Shown here: one piece after another, positions 24,277 through 40,016 of the stretch | Layout of the letters: the number at the start of each line of letters is the position of its first letter | How positions within the stretch are numbered: position 1 is the stretch's first letter | Assembly: GCA_002189035.1 (NCBI GenBank) | Contig: NEEC01000010.1 | Span: 2,976,001-3,040,000, forward strand | Source: Utricularia gibba | Lineage: Eukaryota; Streptophyta; Magnoliopsida; Lamiales; Lentibulariaceae | DNA length: 64,000 bases | Reading direction: 5' to 3' | Made by a program: the position numbers and the translations under genes | The notes under the pieces: generated by a model | The model's input: the letters and a program-made list of their open reading frames with translations, nothing else | Databases searched by the model: none | Told to the model about the DNA's origin: nothing

Positions 24277-27200
24277 TTATTCGGTGAATATTAAAAAAAA
24301 AGGAAGTTCTGGTTGAGGGATGGAGGAGAAGGATGATGGATGCCTTACTTTCTGGCGTTTTGGACTTGGTTGGCTTGGTGGATCAGAAGAGGCATCTGGG
24401 GATGGCCGCTCATCGCCCTGAAAAAAGATGGGATTCGTGGGGACTGGGGGAGTAAGTAAATGTGATGACAATGGGTGCATATCGCTTCCTATTTAAAAAG
24501 CATACCCACCTGCATTCCACCACTGCTTGTTCCTTCAACAAACGGGAAACTGGATTCGGTTCCAGAAGCATTAGCGATCAGGGGAAGCACGTGATGCAGC
24601 ATACGAGATAAAAGTGCAGCATCATGGCCACTGGATGAAGCAGCTGACTCCTCGGCAGCACTACCCTGCGCTGCTTCAGCTGTGGCCTGAGGATCAGCGT
24701 TAGAATGAATCATATGCTCCTCGCTGGGAACTTGCTCATCTCCACGAACATTGGGAGCCTGGGAGGCGGATCCTTGAACATTGGGAGGCCCGGAAGGTAA
24801 GCTGCTATATCCTGGAAAAGGCTCCAGTCCTAAGAATTATAAAAATACTCAACTGCCACGGGCATCATTTGCTCCTACACTATTAAATCAAAGATAAAGT
24901 TGCAACTTTACCGCTGGAGGTTACAGAGTTTCCATTTTCGCGAGCAGGATCAGGATGAGTGCTATCACCAGTGTGATCACGCTGTTCTGTTGTCTGGGGA
25001 GTTCTTAGACCATTAACCGCACCAGCAAATACAGGGTGCGGCATTGCAAACTGGGGATGGAAAGTCCCAGATGGACCATACGAAGAAGAAAAACGAGCAA
25101 TAACACTTCTAACTGGAATAGACCTCCCATACGAGTCTCTGTAGCCTGAGATAGTACTGTTAGACGCATCATCTTGTTGGCCAGTTTCAGAGAACACCCC
25201 AACCTGTTCAGGGTGTGGCATAAACGCTCCTTGTAGAGTAAAAAGGAAAATGTAGAATAAAGGCGTAAGTTTCATGACTTGAGTTGAACAGCTTGCAGTC
25301 ATATCTTACTTTATCAGGATGTCACTACCTGTTCGGATTCTAATGTCAATATGTCTTGGTGGAAAACCAGAACTCGAAAGTGCAGGAGGCGAAGCATTAC
25401 CATTTTGCACCACACCAAGTGGAGGTGATCCAGCAGCTCCCCCTACTTGAAGAGGTAGAGACTGGGCATCCTATTACAAGTCAGCAAGGAGATCTTGTGA
25501 AAAAATGGAAACTTATTTTAGACATACCTGAACCATGATCTGGTTTGGGCCCGTTGCAGAAATGATAAAAGGTGGACCAGCATTGACCAATGCATCAGCC
25601 TAGAAAGGAGGGCAATGTCCCAGCTGGGAAGTTAACAAAAAAAAAAAAAAACTCATCTAAAAAAATAAATGAACAAAAGACGTGAATATATGGAATTATA
25701 CAACTTGAAAGCAGAAAAAACATACTGGTGTCCGACCCATTCTCAAGGTCATAATTGCCCTACCAAGCTCAAGCAGCAATGCTCCCAAATTTTGAAAGAG
25801 CACTCCTGATCTTACAGCTCTTGACTGTATCCTTGATCGCTCCAAATGATCAGTAATGGTAGATTGTGATTCCAATTGCCCAGCCAGTTGCTGTTGCACA
25901 CCATGGTTATCAGATTGCTTTTGTATAGAAGAGTTAATTACAACCAGCACAGGATCAAAGATTGTGAACACAAGAAATCTGCCCATAAAGTTCTCACGCA
26001 ATGAGTTTGTTTTTGGCACCAACTGTGGTTTAGTGTTAGTCTTGAAATGCATGCAAGTTTTATTGTTTCTAAATATTTTACGATGGAATCAAAATCTATA
26101 TTCCAGGACAAGCTGAATTTTAAATGTCCAAACAAGTGCGCGTATCAGCATTCACAGCTTTGACTGAGGACGTACCTGCAAACACTCAGAAGCTTGTCCA
26201 ACAAGCAGCTCTCTGGTAGATAATATTACCTCGGACAAAAATTCAGGTGAAAGGGGGATTCGGGACTCACTAGGATTTAAAACCCCACCTAACCCAAGCC
26301 CAGCATTCACAGGTGGAGCAGCATGTGCAGTCATACCTGAAATCCAAAAAAAAGGCACATTAGGGCAACGGTATGGATTAGGGGAAGGAGAGGGAGATAG
26401 ATTCAGTATATGAATTTAAATTTCACCATGCACAAGAAATTCTTGTGTCAAGTGGCCCAAGTACAGTGACAAAGTGCTCAGAGAATCAGGAACAGTCTGC
26501 AGTCATGTAAAGATGTGGTAATTCAAAAAAATGTCAACCACAAAAATCCCACATTTTCCAATGTCATAAAATCTAAATCAGAAATTACAGGTGGTTCAAT
26601 AGGGAGAGTTACTGATGCTGTTTGATCAGATGGCGATCTCCTAGATGCAATGCTTAGGAGTTCCAATGGAGAACTCTGAAAAGAAAATATGAAAGAACTG
26701 CATTGGTCCACACATAAAGGCAAGATAATGATTAAGATTACACCACTCTGGAGAAGTATCTAAACAAGATGACATCATTCTAAAATATGCCCATAAGCTT
26801 GCCTGAAGATCAGCCCCCTCCCCACCACTTCCATATCTTGTGAAACCAACTGAATCGAACACTGCAGAGACAATCTACAGAACCAAAAAAAAAAAAAAGA
26901 CATAGATTCACACATCATAACCAGAGTTATGAGGTTATCCCCTTGCGTACCCGGTTCAAATCAGGAAATGCTCCATCTCCATCTCCATCTCCATCTTCTA
27001 CTACATTGAAGGTTCCAATCAATGTTCCCGGCCCTGATTGGTGGCTTGAATTGGATTGTGTACCACTTTCTCCTGCATATAGCGTGAAAAGGATCTTCTA
27101 AAACTAGTTTCACTAATTCAAAATACACCATGAAAAATAACTGAAGAAGAATAGCAGCAGCATTATGGTTATACACTGGGAAAAAAAGTGATGACTATAC

Positions 27201-28080
27201 AGAAAGTTTTATTCGGAATCACAGAACCAAAAACTGCCTTGCTGATGAACGAAAACCAGCATCATACAACAATGCTGGTGTTAACCACAATGTGACGTGC
27301 AACAGAAATAGAAATAACGTGATTCGCACAGAGCAACAACCGAATTGGATCTACCACATTAGCATACAAAAGGCTAATCTCTATGTAAATTATGAAAGAG
27401 CCAACAAAGTAACTAAAACCTGCATCTGCTGGCGTTATTGGGAATGGAGAAATGGGTTGCCTAACAACGAGGTGTAGGGTGTGACCATCTTCAACATCTA
27501 CAAGAATAAATGTCATGGAACACCAAATAAACAAACTATTAAAAACAAGAGCATCTTTAAGCCATCTATTTCCGTAAATCTATATGCATAGAAGATGCTG
27601 AGAGGAGTTGGATACGATAGGCTGAGAGAAGTTCGTCATCCTTCAAGACTCTTCCACGGCATATAAGATGTTGTTGCTCTATCAGGACACCCGTTAAAGA
27701 AGCAATCTGTCTTTTAAGTTCAGGAACAGGCACCTGCATCGAAAGCAAGAGAGCATCAAATAAAAACAAAAAGACAGTAGGAAAACAAACAAACTGGATA
27801 TGGTTCAAAATGAATAAGACGTCATGGCCACGAGATGATCCATTATTACTTTCTTTACCTAATAATGTAATTACTACAAAAAAACTATCAGCAGTCACAA
27901 TATGAGGCAAAAAAAGTGTACTTATAGATAGGGAACAGAGGTATATATTACGCATTTATCAACTCGCAATGAGAAAGTCTGTGAATCTAAAATCTTGATT
28001 TTAATCTCAACCGTTGTCCCAGAACATTCAGCTCTCTCATTTACAGGCACTTTCATTTGCTCTTCACCGTCAATTCCCAT
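24277..28080 (-). CDS. Ubiquitin-like domain protein, BAG6/Scythe type
   Basis: Fourteen exons from 27952-28080 down to 24277-24417, about 658 codons. Exons 1-3 encode a ubiquitin-like domain near residues 24-100: VEIKIKILDSQTFSLRV, VPELKRQIASLTGV, QHLICRGRVLKDDELL and HTLHLVVR. The rest is Pro, Ser and Gly-rich, with a helical middle (LFQNLGALLLELGRAIMTLR) and a late conserved patch (ALLSRMLHHVLPLIAN). Known: such proteins resemble BAG6/Scythe, a chaperone for exposed hydrophobic segments that hands clients to the proteasome; plant members are little studied. The tail KRQK could be a nuclear signal. Intron 5 (26676-26802) uses a GC donor, CAG then GCAAGC. The leader is interrupted by an intron whose acceptor is 14 bases before the ATG. 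I end it at the read-through stop at 24277; a further spliced exon is possible. Confidence 0.85.
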
Positions 28081-29867
28081 CTTATCCAAGTACCTAAATG
28101 AGAAAAAAATCATCCAAAATAAAAGCTTCCATTGTTATGCATACTAATATACAATACAAGCATACAGGTGAATCATAAAATCCAGTACCTCTAAATCTTG
28201 GAACTGGAGTAAGTAACCAGAACTGGTCGTCTTGGAACACTTACAAGTTTTGAAAGATCAATTCTCTTACAAGCAGGGTTGGCAACCAAGACCTGTTTTC
28301 AATAGACCAGCAAGAATCAACCCGAACAAAAAAAAAAAAAAAGGAATCGACAACACGATGAATTCAAAAGGTACCAAGAAAACAAGAAAGATTCTCCAAG
28401 AAATGTTACTCTCTGGATTCAACTCCGGGACGAAGCAGAGGATCGGTTGAGGTACAACAACAGAGGAGACGAACCGCTGAAGCAGGTAGCGCTGTGAAGG
28501 GCCTCTGGCCCTCCCCTCATGGACCATTCCATCAAACTGATTAAATTTAAACAACGTTCGTTTAATTTAAATTAAATTTATCGCATTTTATATTTTTTAA
28601 ATTATTTAACATTAAAAAGCACTACAAAATTCCCTGAAATATTACTTTTCAATCATGAGCTTGACGAGACATAATATTTAATTTCATTAATTAAATATAT
28701 ATAACACTTTTGTTATTAAATATGCCAATTATGATAAAAGAAAAACACATTTATAGGTGAATTTAATTAATCCTTTGACACAAACGACAATATTATGCTT
28801 TTCTACATAAAAAGGTTTTATCCATATTACTCACTTTTTTATTTTTAAAAATATTATAATTAGGCAAAAATATATTCTTAAATGAATATAATGATTAATT
28901 ATTTTTAAAATAATATATTTTATTAAACACATCTAAATGTTACCAAGTATCTCATTTCTATGCAAACTAATGTCAGGAGCTCATCCTTGTCTAATCTGAA
29001 GCAAATTAAAACATTATATTAAATGAAATTAATATTCAACCCCAAATTAATCAATGTATGTATATAGGAATGATCATATATATATATATATATATATGCA
29101 AGTTTAGATAATATTACACATTAATTATGAATAAAATAAAAGATGTGTTTAAATAAAAAAAATTCTTATAATCTTATACAATATTTTTTCTCATAAAAAA
29201 ATAATATAAAGCTATGAGGACATAATATACATAATTGATAATTTTGTATTGTATATCACGATATTTGATATATATATATATACATTATTTGTGAAAAATG
29301 GAATTTTAATAGTTTTTTCAAAGAACATGTACGGACCCCAATGTATGTTAATGAAACTCATCCTATAAAAATATGCTTGATTTTAAATTTATTTTTATTT
29401 TCCATGTATCTAAACATATGATCGTAAATTTTATATAATTGATGTGTTCAGTAGATATTTTTTAGGGATATTTCATTTAGTTTTTAAATAATTTAAAAAT
29501 TATAAATCATTTATATAAATGGTTTGTAGTTTGAATGATTTGATTGTGATTCAAATTGTATTTAAATTATTTGTTTTTTTTTAACAAAAACATGTTTTAA
29601 TATTTCATTAATTTAAAAATTACAATGCAGGTTATTAAATAATGATTCGAAGATCCCTTTGATTTTTCTTTTTATTTTTTGTTAAATTAAGTTATTTTGA
29701 TTAAACAAACAGAAATAGAAACTGCTTTTGCAGGCAAGATACTTGGAGTTGAATTTGGAAGCTTGAGCTTTTGCTGTTCAGTTATCAGAAGATTTGGTTC
29801 ACAAAATCTGGGGTCAGCAACAAAGGCTCTGAAACTAAAATGGAACACGAACAGAATCAATGTCGTC
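28081..29867. other. UBL-gene leader/promoter and a long AT-rich spacer
   Basis: The first ~450 bases hold the spliced leader and promoter of the ubiquitin-like gene. From about 28540 to 29690 the DNA is very AT-rich with TA repeats and many stop codons in every frame. No gene, terminal repeat or transposon coding region was recognised. Confidence 0.55.
29076..29097. repeat. (AT)11 microsatellite
   Basis: Eleven AT units in the AT-rich spacer. A second shorter TA run lies near 29268-29282. Confidence 0.9.
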
Positions 29868-30981
29868 TCAGCCAGAGCCCTGAAACTCCTTCGGCTCCAC
29901 GAGCATGTATATTGGCCTTCCATTGAGCCTCTTCTGCCCCTGAAACTGCGCACCAGAGTGTTGAAAGGAGAGCAAGGGGAATGAAGACGGAAGAGTTATC
30001 AGGGAACTACCATGGCCGCCGGGACGCCGATGACGCAGGCGCATTCGATGACCTCAGCCCCCATCGTCTCTGAGCACCATCAACAGAGCACAGATCATGG
30101 TCAGCCGGCGGTGAAAAGGGGAGGTAGAGAGGTTTCGGTAAGGGGCTAACCTATGAGCTTGATTGCGGCAGATAAGGTACCGCCGGTTGCGATCAGATCG
30201 TCCACGATCACTGCCTTGTCCCCTTTCTCCACGGCGTCAGTGTGCATCTCCAGGCAGTCTTTCCCGTATTCCAGATCGTAGTACTGGGAGATCACTTCTC
30301 CTGAGCATTTAATCGAACATCTGTCAGCATATGCCAGAACCGCGAGTAACGGAAGGATCCGGAGAGTTGATTACCGGGGAGCTTCCCACGTTTCCGGAGA
30401 GGAACAAATTTAGCACCGATGGCTAGAGCAATGGAGGGGCCAAACATGAATCCTCGGGCTTCAACACCTAATTGAAATCATTCATCTGGGGATCAGAATC
30501 TTAATCTACGCCCACAAAACGAGAACTAGAAACTTCAACACCCAATTGAAATCATTCATCTGGGATCAGAATCTTAATCTACGCCAACAAAACGCGAAGG
30601 AGAGATTGATTTCTCCTAGTCTGAAGCATGAACAGCTGAAGAATCGTCAAGAAATCAAGAAGGATGATCAACCAGAGGATGCAGTTAGGGTTTCCAAACC
30701 TGCAACAACGGAGATACCCTTGTCCCTGTACCGCTCAACAAAAATGTCGACTGTATGTTTGAAAACCTCGGGGTTCGTGAACAAAGGGGTGATATCTTGG
30801 AACATTATCCCTGCAAGAGCAACAAAATGCATGTGAAAACAATCAGGAAAGCTGAAGAAGGAAACAAATGGGTCGCCGAAAGACCTGGTTTTGGGAAGTG
30901 GGGAATGACTCTTATCGTTTCATAGATCGCCCGGAGCCTGGGATCTCCTCTCAACCCATTTTCTTCAGCGAACATTTCCAT
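29868..30981 (-). CDS. APT: Adenine phosphoribosyltransferase
   Basis: The enzyme makes AMP from adenine and PRPP (purine salvage; plant forms also act on cytokinin bases). Six exons: 30885-30981, 30700-30810, 30375-30467, 30151-30300, 30011-30069 and 29868-29945, giving 195 codons plus stop from the Met at 30981; a second Met at 30975 matches the usual MFAEENGL start. Motifs seen: [48 protein letters not shown] and the PRPP-binding loop [12 protein letters not shown]. The C-terminus reads [12 protein letters not shown]. Removing the short intron 29946-30010 is needed, since reading through it meets an early stop. No transit peptide is evident, suggesting a cytosolic form like APT2 or APT3. 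Confidence 0.95.
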
Positions 30982-31520
30982 TTCCCTGTTGGTGACTGAG
31001 GAAGAAGAGAAGAGCACCCAACCTCCTTCCCCGCTGTGTATAAATCCGTCTCTCCCCCCTGTGCTTCTGTATCGTGGCCTGGCGCCAACGCGAAGTCACA
31101 GTGCTTCTGTTAAAACAACGCCATGAAATCCAAAACCCATCTCACATTTGACAATCTGGATCTTCCCAATTCGTTTTTTTTCGTGAATTAAATGCTTTCT
31201 TGCAAGAATTTAGAAGCAATGAAGTTGACGGCTATAAGGAGTCAGAGAATCCAATGAGCTCAGCTTTTAAGATCGTGGGTGTGGTCCCTGTTTCTGCGCT
31301 TCAATTCTCACCCATGGAGTCAAACCCCACCAAATAATATTTTAATGCCCTGCAAGATTGAGCTCAGATTCTCCCTCACACTACTAAAGACTAAATCTTT
31401 GTGTATGGAGAAAAACGTATGCGTTCAAGAGAAAAACAAAAGAAGTCTGGTCCAAATTCAATAAATTGTCTGCAGGAAGAATCTAATCAGCTTATCTCTG
31501 CTGGTCCTTCCCCTGCCTCC
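30982..31520. other. APT promoter and 3' side of the PAM71-type gene
   Basis: This lies between two minus-strand genes and contains the APT leader and promoter. No further gene was recognised. Confidence 0.5.
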
Positions 31521-33949
31521 TCACTTCACTATCTCAATTAATGTCATTGCAGCGAACAGAAGAAAGAGACTCCCACCAATGTATGCAATGCTCTGTTCGA
31601 TATTCCAAGAGTGATTCTTTTTCTTGTATATGTGAGAGATAAATGCATCAAGGAAAGAGATGAGCGGCTACACGTAGAAGCTAACCTTCTCAGAAAGGAA
31701 TGTTCCAAGGAAAGAACCTCCTACAACAGCAAGCTGCAAAAGAAAGTAAAAGATCTCCCACTTTAATGTGATCATGATTTGTGGGATTCTTTTGTTGAAT
31801 ATGAAGATGAAAATGTATACCAATGTGGCAACTCCATGGCCAGCAACAGCACCGGTGACAACTCCGAGTGGCGATGAGGCAGCAGCAAGAGCTGGATGAG
31901 TGCCGTTTGATCCATTAGATCAAGAGTTCAAAGGCACATAAAGACAGAACGCCAGCTAAATGTGTATATGGAACGAACTAAGCGCACCAATTGTTGAAAA
32001 GAATGACTTGTCACCCCATTCGGCAATGAAGACTAAAAGGAATGTGCTAACTAAGGTATTGGCAGCAGCCAGAATCCCAGCTCCGGAACCAGAAACTTCT
32101 GATACTGCTATCTCCGCCTTAATGATCATGAAAATACATTCTTAGCTTCTCAATGCAATGGGAACCATTCATCAATGATATTTCAGGTCATATATACCTC
32201 CTTTTGTTCTTCTTCTGCTTTTTTACCGTCACTGGAGGAGGCTTCGACCAAGGATGAAATACCAAAATACACCTTTAACCAATCACAAGTTCTAGCACAA
32301 GTCATGGACCTACACTTTTTTCTGAAATTTTGTCTGAAATACTTTTTGGAGCTAAGATTGGTTCTTTACCAAGAGGCAAACGGCAGCAAGATCATCAATT
32401 GGCAAATCTGAATCTCCCAACCTGAAGAAAAGGAAATTTGTAGGAATGACTCAGCTTCTATTCATGAAACCTCATCACAATCCAGATATTTTTAGCAATG
32501 CAAATGATGAAAAAGTACATGCGCCGCTAACCTGAATGGAAGGAGGCCATCCACATAATGAAAAGTCCTCCCAAGAGCAACAGATATAATAGTCATCACC
32601 CTGCGCAGATTAAAAAACACGATGTTGAGGCAAGTTAATTCATGAAAGCTTGAGGTAGCCGTTCAACTAACAAAATTTCAGATCGGGTTTTTTTTTTTTT
32701 TTGATTTTACTGTAGAACTTGAAGTAGCTTGAATTGATGAGAAAATCCTCCAGAAATAACTTACGTTAGAGCACCAAAAGTACCCGTGAAAGTCACAGCA
32801 GCAGAGTTCCTAGCTGCTAGAAGCGCCTGATGAGAGGATCAAATGAAGGAAGTCACAATACACCTCGGTATAAGTGAAGAATGCAGACACATGCAAGTGA
32901 CTTGTCCTTACCGCTATAAAGAAGGTTTTATCACCAAGTTCACTAAAGAATATCAACAAGAATGCCTGCGAGAAAGAACATGATTGATGGACTGAAAGTT
33001 GTGAAAAACTCATGTAAGCTGATGAAATCAAAATGTCTGGTTCTAACGACGCGAACAACACTAGAAAACATTTCTATCATAGTAACAACAAGAGTTCAAG
33101 GAGAATTTCCTAACTGAAGCAAAACCTGAGCTAATGTCGCCGAGATCTTGCAGAAACTGGAAAGTTTGCGGGCCACTAGCAACATCAGCAATTGCAATTG
33201 CTTGTTGAGCTGCTGGGAAAGTGAAAACTCCACACAGCAACAAAAGTTTCAAAAACTTCAGGGATGGATCAGTAAGAATTTGGTTATCCGATAACGCCTT
33301 GACTTTATTCCTTGGCACGCTAAGCATTTCCATTTTTTCAGGATACCTCACTCCAGAAGTATGAGTAACCAGTGGGATGTTGTAGTGCTTCTTTTTCCTT
33401 GTCGTGGGTGCCTAAGCACATACAGGCTACTTAGATAATCTGTTACAACTTTATTTGGGGTACTATGGAGAATTAGTACATTTTGCAATTATCAAGAAAT
33501 CATCCAGAAATTGCTCCACCTTCTTCACTTCGGCAGCAACGGTGAAAGGCAGTACGTGAGGACCATATGAGGATTTCCGTGGAAAAACATTCCCTGCGGT
33601 GAAGACAAAACTAATTAGCAGTTAGCAACTTCAGCTTCTCCACATGGGCATTCGCTCGCTGAACCATTCCATATCCAAAAACAAGATCTTTTCATGGCCA
33701 CTACCAATGAAACCATCAAATCTCGCTTACGATGCAACAAATACATGTCGATAAACGAATTCGAAAATTGGCGTTACACGGCAAAAAAAAAAAAAAAAAA
33801 AAAAGGAAAAGTGGGTCATTAGCAAAAATTCAGTTACAAATTCGTCCAGTCACAGGAACAATAAAAAAACCTTTTTCATTCCGGCGATCATCCCTTAATC
33901 TCCAGAGAGGGGCCGCGAAGCGAATCCCATCGAGCAGAATGTAAACCAT
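31521..33949 (-). CDS. PAM71: GDT1-like plastid cation transporter (PAM71/CMT1 type)
   Basis: Members of this family (UPF0016) move Mn2+ or Ca2+; the plant plastid forms supply manganese for the oxygen-evolving complex. Twelve exons from 33871-33949 down to 31521-31592 sum to 360 codons plus stop. The two signature repeats are present: FFSELGDKTFFIA (exon 32912-32965) and FIAEWGDKSFFSTIALAAAS (from 31988-32117 into the next exon). About seven hydrophobic segments follow the family pattern, including GRTFHYVDG and LAAVCLLVYFGISSL, and it ends FAAMTLIEIVK. The N-terminal ~110 residues are basic and Ser-rich, as for a transit peptide, but the first exon is poorly conserved and its start is less certain. 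Thylakoid (PAM71) and envelope (CMT1) members cannot be separated here. Confidence 0.9.
33783..33804. repeat. A22 homopolymer
   Basis: A run of 22 A within the first intron of the PAM71-type gene (on the transcript strand a T tract). Its length is likely to be unreliable. Confidence 0.85.
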
Positions 33950-34578
33950 TTAAGGGCAAAAATGGGCTAAAAGATCCAGCAGCAGGGCTAATTTCTTGTG
34001 AGGAAGAAAGACCTGGAGTAGAAGTACTAGGAAAGGGAATGCTGGAAGAAAAATGGTGGCCGTTAACCGGTTCATCGGCGAGGAGTAAAGAGATAACACC
34101 GACGTGGCTTCGCGATGTACACGTGTAACAGGGAGCTACCGTTCTGCTGATTTGGCCGATGAATCAACTTCCGGTCCCGGCATCCCACCATTGGGCCTGA
34201 GCTCGGCCCATAGAATTGGGCTTTTGCTCTAGACCCATAATGTAATTACAGAATTTCTAATGGGCAAATATGTCATTTGTCGAAACCCTCGGTCATGTAG
34301 AGTGAAGAGCCGGGAGCCCTATCCCGTTCTCGTTTGTTTCTGCCTTTTTTTTTTTCTCGATCTTCGTCTGCGGTGTGTCGTAACGATTTTCTCTGCAGAA
34401 GTTTGGACTTTTTTTTCTTTTTTCGTTTCGATTTAAAGTTCTACTTCGTTTAGCTTTCCACTTGAACAGGTAAGCAGCTCGGCGATTATTAGGGTTTCGT
34501 TTTTTCCCCTTTCTGCGGAACATATGGAATTTCTGTAGGATTTTATGGCTGATATGTTTGTATCACGGGGACAGGTAA
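33950..34578. promoter_or_regulatory. Divergent promoter between the PAM71-type gene and UAP56
   Basis: The two start codons are 629 bases apart and point away from each other, so both promoters share this space. UAP56 also has its leader intron here. Individual elements such as a TATA box could not be assigned with confidence. Confidence 0.5.
34470..34574 (+). other. Leader (5' UTR) intron of UAP56
   Basis: A strong donor (GAACAG followed by GTAAGC) at 34470 and an acceptor (GGGGACAG) ending at 34574 flank 105 bases just before the UAP56 start codon. Inferred from splice-site quality only. Confidence 0.5.
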
Positions 34579-37536
<2,958 letters not shown>

Positions 37537-38558
37537 ATCCTGGCGATGTGCGTCGTCACCCCAGCGGCTTGGAGCTGTGGAAGTAGTTCCCTCTTTTCGA
37601 CCAGTGACTTGTATTCTCGAATTTACTATTCAAGTTTTACAGTTGGTTCTAGGAGCCGGGTTGTTGTAAGAGTATGCCGTCGTGTATCCATCCCTTGTCT
37701 GCACTCGTTCACCAGCTAGGAGGATAATGCATTTCCGAACTTTTAAAATTCAAATTGTGAATCATTTCAAAAATTAGAACGGGGTGGTACCATCAACTAC
37801 TATGATTGATAATGTGAACTGATGATGAGGCCTATGATGTAAAAACACTGAGGCTCGGCAAAACAGCAGTAACTTGATAGCGCAACACCCCCATGCTCCA
37901 AAATTCCAAAACTGGTATCTACAGGAGGGCAAGTAACTCACCTGTGGTAGGGCTGCATAAGTCAATGCATTGGGAGGCATAGAGGAGAGTAGGAAAAGCT
38001 GGTTGAAACGTCATTTTCTGGCAGTTAAACATAAGCAACTGAAATAGCAGTCAGCCCAGGAAGTTACTGAGAATAGCTCAACCTCTTTTTCAGGTCATTA
38101 ATCAACGCCAGCCCTACAAAGACTGTAGCATAGCAGCAACCATGATTGCAGAAAATAAGACTTCATTTTAAACTATGGAAACCCGGCTGTCTTTTTTGGT
38201 CAAGGTACTAGGAAGAACCTAAGAGAAGCATGGGAACGAGGTTCAACAGCTATTGCCTAAATCCAATTTTCCACTGGTGATAACTCAAATTTCACGGATC
38301 AGACTGTAACCAACTTGGATGGAGTGGGATCCAATTTTAAAGTAAACCGTGTCGGAGCAAAGAGTAATGTAGAACATGTTAACTAACAAGGAGAGACAGA
38401 TGGAAAACAAAGACACTGCACTTGTATGTAGTGATGGAAAAAGGATGGTAAAAACCAAAAAAATAAACATAATTAAGTGTATAGATCCACTGGAGAACAT
38501 CAAGCCACAAGGTAATAAGGACAATTTATTCCAATCAGGAGTTAAAAGACTCAGTAAA
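37537..38558. other. Convergent 3' regions of UAP56 and the translocator
   Basis: Both genes end toward this stretch, so it should hold two 3' untranslated regions and their polyadenylation sites. It contains only short random open frames and no recognisable gene or repeat. Confidence 0.5.
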
Positions 38559-39611
38559 TCAAGCTTGTGTATCACTCTTTTTCGCTGTTCCATCCCCACC
38601 TACCTCAGCTAACAGTTTTCCACCAGCTTCTTCATCTTCTGGCGCCTTTTTCTGAGATTCGTTTGCCTTCAAAGCCTGCAATTTCGAGTGATTATAGTAC
38701 CCAACTCCCAGGAACGCAAGCCCATATCCAAACAAATTCAGTGGCGTCACGGTGTCCTTGATGACTGACCAAGAGAAAGCAATCAACAACCAATCTTTAA
38801 CAACTCCAGCAACATTCATTGTCAAAGCAGAGGTTTTCCCAACCAACAAAAACACAGCCAGGTTCAGAGCAAAGGCACATAGTGAATTCGTCCCAAAAAC
38901 GAGGATATCAAAGTGAAGCTCAGAAATCTGGCTCCTCAACATGGGCAATTCAACGAAAATCCATGGAATTGCAAGAAATGCGAAGCAGCTTGGTGCCACA
39001 TAGTAAAGAGATGTAATGGGGTTTAATGTGATTCCCTTAGAAGTCAACAAGATCTGAATCATGACTAATCTTGTTGCCTCAAATGCCACGGCTCCCAACT
39101 GAAGAAACACACCCCATGAGTCGTACTTTGCCTCGCCATAAGCAGCAATTGCAACTCCAAGAGAAATAGAAACCATGTTAGACATGGTGGTAGGCTTATA
39201 ACTATCCTTCTTGAACAAAATCCCGATCGTATAAACAGCAACCGGCATCAGGGCTTTGAGCATTTGAATGAAAGACACAGAAAGATAGATGTACGCCGAG
39301 TTTGAAAGCCACAGAGACAGAGAATAAAGGGCGCCAATTGGAAGAACCGAGGTGAAGTAGACGCGGCGAGTAAGAGCAACTGGCTCCACAAGTTTGAAAA
39401 CCCGGACAGCGGCGAAGGCAAGGGAGGAGCAAAAGGCCATGTGAATCATGGTCAAGGAGATGGGATAGGGCCAATTGTAGAGCTTCCTGTCGAGAATGTA
39501 TTTATTGTAGACGATGACGGTGAAGGAGAGGAAGATCCATACCGCTACGTAGGTGTAGGACAAGACGATCTTTTTCACGATCCCTTCAGACAGCGCGCCG
39601 CCTGTACCCAT
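38559..39611 (-). CDS. Probable sugar-phosphate/phosphate translocator (DMT superfamily)
   Basis: A single uninterrupted exon of 350 codons starting [21 protein letters not shown]. About ten hydrophobic segments give the drug/metabolite transporter fold. Family blocks are [68 protein letters not shown] and [12 protein letters not shown]. The C-terminus is acidic and ends with the polar tail KKSDTQA. Known: this group (close to At5g25400 and At2g25520 by recall) belongs to the plastid-phosphate-translocator-like proteins but lacks a transit peptide, and members studied sit in Golgi or endomembranes; the substrate is not established for this one. No frameshift is present. The absence of introns is shared by its relatives. 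Confidence 0.93.
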   Translation of the reverse strand: MGTGGALSEGIVKKIVLSYTYVAVWIFLSFTVIVYNKYILDRKLYNWPYPISLTMIHMAFCSSLAFAAVRVFKLVEPVALTRRVYFTSVLPIGALYSLSLWLSNSAYIYLSVSFIQMLKALMPVAVYTIGILFKKDSYKPTTMSNMVSISLGVAIAAYGEAKYDSWGVFLQLGAVAFEATRLVMIQILLTSKGITLNPITSLYYVAPSCFAFLAIPWIFVELPMLRSQISELHFDILVFGTNSLCAFALNLAVFLLVGKTSALTMNVAGVVKDWLLIAFSWSVIKDTVTPLNLFGYGLAFLGVGYYNHSKLQALKANESQKKAPEDEEAGGKLLAEVGGDGTAKKSDTQA

Positions 39612-40016
39612 GTCGACGGTGAAGACAGATCCCGGTAGCCCGAGATCGACGAGAAACTAACAAACTCAGTTTCCGGTCAGCCCACGGCGTGAAAAGGGCG
39701 GAGCGAAGGTGGGAATAGTGAAACCTGAGTTTAATGATGACCCTGTCAAGGGTAGCCGCTGACCAAAGAAGGTTGGTAATCACATTTTTAATGAGCTTGG
39801 GCTGGAAATGCTTCGGAATATCCGCCTCTATCGGGCCTGAAACTTAGGCCCAAATATTTTCCGTACGTAGATATTTCACAAGATTTTACCATATTTACCG
39901 AGTTACCGTCTCCAGTTACCGCTTCATTGAAAATGCCTCGCAAATTTTGATGCATACTACAAACAGTTAACCGCTAGATTTTTACTGCCTGCAACTCCTC
40001 CCAAAATCTCCCTTCT
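39612..40016. other. Translocator promoter and ERECTA 3' side
   Basis: This lies upstream of the translocator and downstream of the ERECTA stop codon, both on the minus strand. No gene is recognisable. Confidence 0.5.

Noticed and set aside
24018-24287. 89-codon plus-strand frame downstream of the UBL gene
   Set aside because: Basic low-complexity reading with no match; more likely part of the 3' region of the minus-strand gene.
29076-29283. TA-rich runs as a replication origin
   Set aside because: Simple TA microsatellites in an AT-rich plant spacer; no other origin feature.
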